A stretch of DNA of 56,998 bases from Alteribacillus sp041949975. GTDB taxonomy: Bacteria > Bacillota > Bacilli > Bacillales > Marinococcaceae. Under the pieces are notes generated by a model. It was not told the origin of the DNA and did no database searches. It was given only the letters and a program-made list of their open reading frames with translations. Positions 51,184 through 56,998 of the stretch are shown one piece after another; within the stretch, counting starts at the first letter, position 1, and each line of letters opens with the position of its first letter. The stretch is from the NCBI RefSeq assembly GCF_041949975.1, contig NZ_JBHFQG010000024.1, forward strand, positions 1 to 56,998. The letters run 5' to 3'. The translations under genes and the position numbers were made by a program.

Positions 51184-52374
51184 ATGACAAAGAGAAAAGT
51201 AGAAGGTCAAGCTTCTGCGTTAGTGTTATCTACTATAGCTATGGTGGTTTCATTTGCCGTATGGTCTGTGATCGCACCAATAGCGACAGACATACAGGCA
51301 ATCTATCAGTTAAGCGAAATAGAAAAGAGTTTTCTAGTAGTTACACCGGTAGTGCTGGGCTCTATCATGCGGGTGCCTATGGGGATTATAACCGATCGGT
51401 TTGGAGGCAGAAAAGTATATACACTTACAATGCTAGCTTTGGTACTTCCTATGACAGCGGCAGGTTTTGTGCATTCGTACTCGCTACTCTTATTCTTAAC
51501 ATTTTTAATTGGTATTGCAGGGACAACATTTGCCATTGCAGTTACTTATGTTACAAGGTGGTTCCCGCCAGAAAAGCAAGGGCTTGCACTCGGTATCACG
51601 GGTATGGGAAACCTTGGAACCGCGGTAGCTAGCTTTACGGTTCCTTCGATATATACTCATTTAGGGTTCAGCTGGGTATTCTGGATTTTAGCGATTGCTA
51701 TAGGTGTCATGGCACTGATCTTTTGGGCAGGGACGAAAGAATTACCAAAACCTAAAGAAGTGAAAACATTGAAAAAATCGTTATCTGTTATCAAACATAA
51801 ACAAACCAGGGTATTGTCGTTGTTTTACTTTCTTACTTTCGGCGGATTTATCGCATTCAGCTTGTATTTACCGGCTATATTGCAGGAAAGCTATCAATTT
51901 TCATCTGTTCATGCTGGATTGATTGTGGCTGGCTTTGTCGTCACAGCCACCTGCATACGCCCTTTAGGCGGGTACCTCGGGGATAAATTCAAACCGCACC
52001 GAGTCTTAAAGTGGCTGTTTACCGGGATTGTTATTTGTGCCTGCTGCATGACATTTACAAGTGAGGCGTTTGCTTTATTCGGGATAAGCTGTGCATTAAT
52101 GGCAGCATTACTTGGTGCAGGAAATGGCGCTGTATTTAAACTTGTGCCTGAAGTATCACCTAACAACACAGGAGCGGTCACCGGTATTGTAAGTGCGGTG
52201 GGAGGAATAGGGGGCTTCTTTCCTCCAGTAGCACTTGGGGTAATAAAAGGCGTAACGGGAGGATACGGTTTAGGATTTCTATTACTTGCTATTTTTACTG
52301 CAGGATGTTTAATAGTAATGAGAAGCTTATACAGTAGAAACAAAATCAAAAAACCGAACGTACAGTACCAATAA
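51184..52374 (+). CDS. NarK-like MFS nitrate/nitrite transporter
   Basis: A 396-residue major facilitator with 12 helices. The nitrate/nitrite porter signatures are present: VVLGSIMRVPMGIITDRFGG between helices 2 and 3, GMGNLGTAVASF in helix 5, and GAGNGAVFKLVPEVSPNNTG then AVTGIVSAVGGIGGFFPP in helices 10-11. The conserved substrate Arg in helix 2 (SIMRVPMG) is seen. It likely takes up nitrate or exports nitrite. No nitrate reductase genes are in the window, so the pathway is not established. GGGAGTGGGAG precedes the ATG; a terminator follows. Confidence 0.88.
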   Translation: MTKRKVEGQASALVLSTIAMVVSFAVWSVIAPIATDIQAIYQLSEIEKSFLVVTPVVLGSIMRVPMGIITDRFGGRKVYTLTMLALVLPMTAAGFVHSYSLLLFLTFLIGIAGTTFAIAVTYVTRWFPPEKQGLALGITGMGNLGTAVASFTVPSIYTHLGFSWVFWILAIAIGVMALIFWAGTKELPKPKEVKTLKKSLSVIKHKQTRVLSLFYFLTFGGFIAFSLYLPAILQESYQFSSVHAGLIVAGFVVTATCIRPLGGYLGDKFKPHRVLKWLFTGIVICACCMTFTSEAFALFGISCALMAALLGAGNGAVFKLVPEVSPNNTGAVTGIVSAVGGIGGFFPPVALGVIKGVTGGYGLGFLLLAIFTAGCLIVMRSLYSRNKIKKPNVQYQ

Positions 52375-52379
52375 TAGAA

Positions 52380-52425
52380 GAACCTCCTATATCCTTTTAC
52401 TTCTTAGGATTTTAGGGGGTTTCTT
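52380..52425 (+). terminator. Terminator after the NarK-like gene
   Basis: AACCTCCTA pairs with TAGGGGGTT (one U-G pair) around TATCCTTTTACTTCTTAGGATTT-type sequence and is followed by TCTT; it can also serve the convergent ureohydrolase gene. Confidence 0.7.
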
Positions 52426-52427
52426 GG

Positions 52428-53402
52428 TTATATAGTCTGTGTTTGTGTACTATGTTCTGCTTGTTGATCTCGTTTTTGCATAGCAACGAGTGTTATCATT
52501 TCAAAAGCGACAGTAGATGCAAGTGCTGCTGTTATGTCGCCGCTGTCATATTCCGGCAGTACTTCTACTAGGTCAAACCCTTTAATATTTAAGCCGTAAA
52601 GCCCCCTGACATATTCTAATGCTTCGAAGCTGTCAGGACCGGCTACTTCCGGGGTACCGGTGCCCGGGGCAAAAGCGGGATCGACAAAATCAATATCATA
52701 GGAAACAAACACGGGTTTATTTCCCGCTCGTTCATGAATTTGACGAAGCACCTCATTCTTTCCAAGCTTTCGAACCTCTCGCATCGGAATGGTTTTAAAC
52801 CCTAATTCTTCCGGATCTGTGATGTCCTCCGGACCATAAAGCGGACCACGCAGCCCGACTTGAATCGAATGAGAGGTATCAATTAGCCCCTCCTCTACTG
52901 CACGACGAAATGGTGTGCCGTGCATGTATTTTTCGCCAAAATAATTGTCCCAAGTATCACTGTGAGAATCAAAATGAACAAGAGCGACTGGGCCGTATTT
53001 TTTAGCAAAGGCCCGTAGATGGCCAAGCGAAACAGAATGGTCTCCTCCAAGGATAATCGGGGTAATTTCTTTTTCAAGTATAGGAGCCAGCTGTTCTCCT
53101 ACAATATCATAGGAGCGGTGAATATTTTGAGGAACAATTTCAAAATCTCCATAATCCACACCAGAGCAATAATCGAAAATATTGATACCTTGATCAGGGT
53201 TATATGGACGAAGAAGAACAGAAAAATTTCGAATATGCTGAGGGCCGCCGCGAGCACCAATTCTATTGGACACAGCGGTATCGAAAGGATTTCCTGCTAC
53301 GACAAAATCAACATCTTCCGTTGTCTGAATTTGTTCAAGGCGCATAAACGTACGCACACCTGTGTAACGAGGGCTTTTTGAAGAATCTTTTGGTTTGTAC
53401 AT
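52428..53402 (-). CDS. Agmatinase/arginase-family ureohydrolase
   Basis: A 324-residue binuclear manganese ureohydrolase. The metal motifs are GGDHSVS, HFDSHSDTWD (normally DAHxD) and SYDIDFVDPAFAPGTGTPEV. The sequence around HGTPFRRAVEEGLI resembles guanidinobutyrase/guanidinopropionase-type as much as agmatinase, so the guanidino substrate is open. It releases urea from a guanidino compound. ATG 53402 has AAGGAGGA 7 bases upstream. A sigma-54 promoter lies about 63 bp before the start, and the gene follows a YjiH-type membrane gene with its own sigma-54 promoter, so both should be driven by the PAS regulator encoded upstream. Confidence 0.9.
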   Translation of the reverse strand: MYKPKDSSKSPRYTGVRTFMRLEQIQTTEDVDFVVAGNPFDTAVSNRIGARGGPQHIRNFSVLLRPYNPDQGINIFDYCSGVDYGDFEIVPQNIHRSYDIVGEQLAPILEKEITPIILGGDHSVSLGHLRAFAKKYGPVALVHFDSHSDTWDNYFGEKYMHGTPFRRAVEEGLIDTSHSIQVGLRGPLYGPEDITDPEELGFKTIPMREVRKLGKNEVLRQIHERAGNKPVFVSYDIDFVDPAFAPGTGTPEVAGPDSFEALEYVRGLYGLNIKGFDLVEVLPEYDSGDITAALASTVAFEMITLVAMQKRDQQAEHSTQTQTI

Positions 53403-53464
53403 TTTGGTTCCTCCTTGTTGACTAGATGAAAATGAAATTGATATATGTTTTACCATATAATTAA

Positions 53465-53481
53465 TGCAATTTTTATGCCAA
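53465..53481 (-). promoter_or_regulatory. Sigma-54 promoter of the ureohydrolase gene
   Basis: On the minus strand TTGGCAT-N5-TTGCA with GG and GC 10 bp apart. It lies in the gap between the YjiH-type gene and the ureohydrolase gene, giving a leader of about 50 bases. Confidence 0.85.
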
Positions 53482-53483
53482 AA

Positions 53484-54895
53484 TTAAAAAAAGAAAAGGT
53501 GCGCCATTAGAAGAATGATCGGCAGTGTAATAATGGTGCGCTGAATAAATACAATAACTAGGTCAAAAAAAGATACTGGGATACGTGAACGAAGCAGCAA
53601 AATACCTATTTCTGACATATACACGAGCTGTGTCATCGAAAGAACGGCAATCACAAACCGTGTCAGCTCGCTTTCTATTCCACTTCCAATTACCGCTGGT
53701 AAAAACATATCCGCAAAGCCAACGATCATTGCCGGTGCAGCATCAGCAGCTTCTGGAATACGTGCTAATTCCAAAACTGGAACGAGTGGATAGGAAAGAA
53801 TATTAAATATTGGCGTGAATTCGGCGATAACTAAGGCAATTGTACCTAGCCCCATAACTAGAGGAATCAATCCAAACCATATATCCAGAACATTTTGCAG
53901 GCCATTTTTCACAATGGAAGAAACATTTTTTACTTCGGCTGCTGTTGCGACTGCTATTTCTGCAGCCCAGCGTAACCGTGACTTTACGGCAGGTACTTCT
54001 TCAGAAATTTGTTTTCCTGCTGGCTCATAATATACTTCTTCTTTTTTTGAAAGAGGTGGAATTCTAGGGCATATGATGGCGGCTGCAAACCCTGCAACAA
54101 TGACAGTAATATAGAATTGTAAAAACATATGGTCTATCCCGATAAAGCTGATAACAACGAGACTAAATGCAATGGAAGCTACAGAGAAGTTAGTGGCAAT
54201 CACTGAGGCTTCTCGTTTTGTATAATATCCGCTTTCATATTGCTGTGTCGTAATAAGAGCACCTACTGTTCCGCTGCCCATCCATGAAGCCATAGCATCA
54301 ATCGATGAGCGTCCCGGCAGCTTAAAAAGCGGACGCATTAATCCTCTTACTACCGTTCCCATAAATTCCATCAGTCCGAAACGAAGCAAAAGAGGCATTA
54401 AAAAACCTGCAATGAAAAACCAGGTAGTGAGCACCGGAACCAGTTCAAACAACACAGTCCCGCCTGTAATGTCAGACCAAATAAATTCAGGGCCAAACTG
54501 AAATAGAGTCATTATTGCAAAAATTGCTCCGGTTACTCTCAAAGTCCCCCAAAACCAATTGACATCAAATAATTCCTTCATAAATTCAGAGCGTACAGCC
54601 CATCCGTGCTGATTCCGTATACCAAGTTTGTGATGACGCTTCCAATTAAAGACAGAACGAGTATGAGTGTCATGAATGGAGGTAAATAGTTTTCAAATAC
54701 AGTCTGCAGAGCCTCAGCTATAATTCCAATTCCGATTGTCCATTGGTTTTGATAAGGTACAGGAACTAGAAATAAGAACAAGCTGAAAAGGGATACAATA
54801 AAAGATTTCATCTTATTTTGAGTTGTCCAAAAAGATAAATCTGTTTCTAGTTTCGTGTCTTTTTCGTCCGGTTCTTTTTCAAGTAGATGGTTCAC
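53484..54895 (-). pseudogene. YjiH-type nucleoside-recognition (Gate) membrane protein, split by a frameshift
   Basis: Two consecutive frames overlap by ATGA at 54578-54581. The first (54895-54578, GTG start behind AAAGGGTGAT) encodes 105 residues with two helices, up to YGISTDGLYALN. The second (to 53484) begins KELFDVNWFWGTLRVTGAIF and has about 10 helices including ASWMGSGTVGALITTQQYES and GFADMFLPAVIGSGIES. Known YjiH-family proteins are one chain of about 450 residues, and the two parts join naturally if one base is added. No ribosome binding site precedes the inner ATG. Function is probably transport linked to the guanidino compound. Translational coupling of two subunits is the alternative reading. 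Confidence 0.7.
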
Positions 54896-54930
54896 AAAAT
54901 CACCCTTTGCAATGTTTGCCGTTATTTAAT

Positions 54931-54947
54931 TGCAAACTTTATGCCAA
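54931..54947 (-). promoter_or_regulatory. Sigma-54 promoter of the YjiH-type gene
   Basis: On the minus strand TTGGCAT-N5-TTGCA, GG to GC spacing 10 bp, 36-52 bp before the GTG start. It is identical in both boxes to the promoters at 40790 and 53465. Confidence 0.85.
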
Positions 54948-54949
54948 GT

Positions 54950-56323
54950 TTATTTAATATTGTATTTTCTTAGCTTTCGAAAGACAGTTGGCTGACTGAT
55001 TCCAAGCCATTCGGCCATTTCTGTTGTGGTACGGCACGATGAAGCTGCTTCTTTTAAAAGGGCTTCTTCTACTGAGGCAAGGGTATCGGGCAGTGAACCT
55101 TGAAAAGTATATTTTTTAGTGTCTTTTTTGTCGTTCCCAAGAGGCATCCAGATTTCTTCTGCACTAATTAGTTTGGTTGGTGAGGTGACAATAAGTCTTT
55201 CAATAACATTCATTAATTCGCGGACGTTCCCTTTCCATTCCTGTTCACAAAGGATCTTTAGAGCAGCTTTATCCATTTGAATGTCACGGTTATGTTTTTT
55301 AGAAAAATCCTGGACAAAATATTCAATTAAAGGAATGATGTCTGACGTGCGCTCACGAAGCGGCGGAATGGTAATGGGTACAACGTTAAGGCGGAAAAAT
55401 AAATCTTCGCGGAAACGTTTTTCTTCAACTAATTCTATCAGGGGTTGATTGGTTGCTGTGACCAAACGAAAATCTATATTCTTTGGCTTGCGGCCGCCAA
55501 CCCGATAGAATTGTTTTTCTTGAATGAATTTTAAAACTTTCACCTGATTGTTTAGGGATAGTTCTCCTACTTCATCGAGAAATAGAGTTCCTTTTTCGGA
55601 AAGCTCTGCAAGACCAACTTTTCCATTTTTATGTGATCCTGTAAACGCCCCTCCTTCATAACCAAAAAATTCGGCTTCAAATAAGGTTTCTGGAATAGCT
55701 CCACAGTTCACTTCAATAAATGGTCCCTCTTTCCGTGGACTTTCTTGATGTATCATTTTAGCCACCTGGGTTTTTCCTACGCCTGATTCACCAAGCAATA
55801 AAACATTAACATCAGTATCAGAAACCTGTCTGGCCATTTCTAGGCAGCGTTTCATAGAAGAAGATCGAGCGATAAACCCGTGTTCTTGTAAGTACTGGCT
55901 GCGAAGGTGGTTCAGTTCGTTTAAAACACGTTCCATTTCTTCTTCCATATGAGCAAGATATTCCCGCATGTTAACAAGTTCCGTTACATCATGAGAATAC
56001 GTAGCAATCCGCCAAAGCTTGCCATTATCATTAAATACTGGGACACCGGTAACAAGAAGTTTTTTATTTTCCTTGGTTGTTTGAATAATAGTTGTACGTT
56101 CACCGCTTTCCTTAACGAGTGGTGTAACTATTGGAGTGAAAACGCCTGATTTTTCAAGCTCATATACTGATTTTCCAACCAATTCTTTATTTTCTACCCC
56201 ATACAAGTTTTTCATAGCAGCGGTAACCCGTGTGATTATTCCATCGGTATCCGTTACGAGTAAATCATCTTGGAGAGATTGTAAAATAACTTCATTTTCG
56301 TCTTCCCGGATGTTATGGCTCAT
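54950..56323 (-). CDS. PAS-domain sigma-54-dependent activator
   Basis: A 457-residue RocR-like enhancer-binding protein. A PAS domain spans about 10-115 (SLQDDLLVTDTDGIITRVTA), followed by a coiled-coil linker (118-150) and the AAA+ domain with Walker A GESGVGKT (178-185), the sigma-54 contact loop GAFTGS (225-230; the consensus ends in A), Walker B GTLFLDEVGE and the Arg-finger region. The C-terminus is a Fis-type HTH, MAEWLGISQPTVFRKLRKY. It sits upstream of, and in line with, two genes that have sigma-54 promoters, so it probably activates them in response to a small molecule such as a guanidino compound or amino acid; B. subtilis RocR similarly responds to arginine metabolites. ATG 56323 has GGAGGA 8 bases upstream; a TTG at 56338 overlaps that site. 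Confidence 0.9.
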   Translation of the reverse strand: MSHNIREDENEVILQSLQDDLLVTDTDGIITRVTAAMKNLYGVENKELVGKSVYELEKSGVFTPIVTPLVKESGERTTIIQTTKENKKLLVTGVPVFNDNGKLWRIATYSHDVTELVNMREYLAHMEEEMERVLNELNHLRSQYLQEHGFIARSSSMKRCLEMARQVSDTDVNVLLLGESGVGKTQVAKMIHQESPRKEGPFIEVNCGAIPETLFEAEFFGYEGGAFTGSHKNGKVGLAELSEKGTLFLDEVGELSLNNQVKVLKFIQEKQFYRVGGRKPKNIDFRLVTATNQPLIELVEEKRFREDLFFRLNVVPITIPPLRERTSDIIPLIEYFVQDFSKKHNRDIQMDKAALKILCEQEWKGNVRELMNVIERLIVTSPTKLISAEEIWMPLGNDKKDTKKYTFQGSLPDTLASVEEALLKEAASSCRTTTEMAEWLGISQPTVFRKLRKYNIK

Positions 56324-56432
56324 GAGAAGTTCCTCCAATTCAAATTTGAATAAAACTAACTTACAAAATGAGATTATACAGCCACGAATAGAAGTGTATT
56401 TTTTATTCGATAAAGAATAAATTTTATTACAA

Positions 56433-56998
56433 TTAGAATAACAGAAAGTTGTAATTATGTCCGGAAATATAAAAGGGTTGGGACATAACTAGCCCGAAAT
56501 AGTAAAAAAAGATTCGATTATCGTTTTTTAATAATCGGAATCTTTTTTGGTTATTATTCAGGGGTCCATGATGTGTGGAGGCGGTATACTTTCTCAAGTT
56601 CACCGCCATAAATGCAAACCCTAACTCATTTTCTACTTTTTCTTTGCCTCTCACCGACATTCGAGTGAAACGCAAATTAGCCTTCAAAAATCCGAAGACT
56701 GGCTCTACATCTATCTTACGCTGACCATAGATTTCACCCGTTTTCGTTTCCGAAAGCTTTTCTCTCATTTTACGTTCGGAACGAAGCTGTTTACGTTCGC
56801 TTCCGTCTTCGCTCGCTTCGATTTGTTGATCATAATTCTCTACCTTTTCGTCTAGCTTTTTCACTATTTGAGTGAGTTCATCGGTAGATAATTCATCCAT
56901 GTTGTCCCGTTCTATTTCTGGAATAATTTCTTTTTCCAATAGTTCTTCATACATTTGGTTGGATCTCTCCACCAACTGAGCGCTATATTTCTCCACGG
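56433..56998 (-). mobile_element. IS1182-like transposase, C-terminal part at window edge
   Basis: The minus-strand frame enters from the right edge and shows a coiled-coil-like Glu/Lys-rich segment, then GEIYGQRKIDVEPVFGFLKA and RFTRMSVRGKEKVENELGFA, then FMAVNLRKY. This is the closing part of the IS1182/DDE transposase domain, with the final catalytic Glu in DVEPVFG. The frame runs past the expected end of the element into flanking DNA (stop at 56433). The likely terminal repeat begins near GGGTTGGGACATAAC (56475-56489). The first two acidic residues of the DDE triad and the other end lie outside the window. Confidence 0.8.
56504..56548. terminator. Hairpin/terminator inside the IS end
   Basis: AAAAAAAGATTCGATTAT pairs with ATAATCGGAATCTTTTTT around a short loop. 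It probably blocks transcription into or out of the transposase gene. Confidence 0.65.

Overview
The window reads as chromosome of a low-GC, endospore-former-type Firmicute (Bacillaceae), probably a halophilic or alkaliphilic one. Supporting signs are strong AGGAGG ribosome binding sites with many TTG/GTG starts, sigma-B, sigma-54, CcpA (cre) and Pho-type control sites, very acidic secreted proteins, an S-layer (SLH) anchored enzyme, an alkaline-type subtilisin and a poly-gamma-glutamate synthase gene. This assignment is an inference; no rRNA or other species marker is present. No tRNA, rRNA, CRISPR array or prophage was seen.

Region 1 (1-6500): the 5' end of pgsB/capB (minus) faces three secreted hydrolases: an SLH-anchored N-formylglutamate-amidohydrolase-like protein, a six-module NlpC/P60 protein with only one intact catalytic module, and an M14 carboxypeptidase. 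A diverged tandem repeat array lies in front of the last gene. Together they look like a set for trimming or turning over a gamma-glutamyl polymer or peptidoglycan. Region 2 (6500-8400) is gene debris: an RND-pump remnant and a heavily decayed acyl-CoA synthetase.

Region 3 (8400-24400) is a long catabolic island on the plus strand: acyl-CoA dehydrogenase, TRAP-TAXI transporter, GntR regulator, IlvD/Edd dehydratase, carrier-like membrane protein, Asp/Glu-racemase-like protein, LarA-like protein, a decayed UxaA/SuyAB-like pair, D-2-hydroxyacid dehydrogenase, FAH-family enzyme, SDR, class III CoA-transferase and DUF3870 protein. Three cre-like sites suggest carbon catabolite repression. The substrate is probably a sugar acid or hydroxyacid but cannot be named.

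Region 4 (24500-27600) is the main find: a PlcR-like peptide-binding regulator, a previously unlisted 43-codon secreted peptide gene ending in a PapR-like DLPYEH, and a subtilisin gene. A perfect 16-bp PlcR-type box lies upstream of the subtilisin, and a near-perfect one precedes the regulator. This is a compact, apparently complete PlcR-PapR-type quorum-sensing module driving an adjacent protease.

Region 5 (27700-38300) is mixed housekeeping: MetE-like methyltransferase, DJ-1 protein, egtB pseudogene, phosphodiesterase, aminotransferase, broken DnaQ-type exonuclease, a DUF6773/XRE pair, LLM flavoenzyme and a large KatE catalase with a sigma-B promoter.

Region 6 (38300-44900) is an amide-utilisation locus: a one-protein fusion of an AmiC-like amide sensor with a sigma-54 activator, a sigma-54 promoter with paired upstream sites, amiE, an AmiB-like Clp ATPase, an internally deleted amiS and an amidase-signature enzyme. 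Region 7 (45000-47650) is a phoX-tatA-tatC operon with a candidate Pho box. Region 8 (47850-52400) holds a general-stress protein, YndM-like protein, fatty-acid desaturase, FusB-type EF-G-binding protein and NarK-like transporter. Region 9 (52400-56340) holds a ureohydrolase and a YjiH-type membrane gene, each behind its own sigma-54 promoter, next to a PAS-type sigma-54 activator. The window ends in the 3' part of an IS1182-like transposase. At least eight genes are broken, which is a high pseudogene load for 57 kb.
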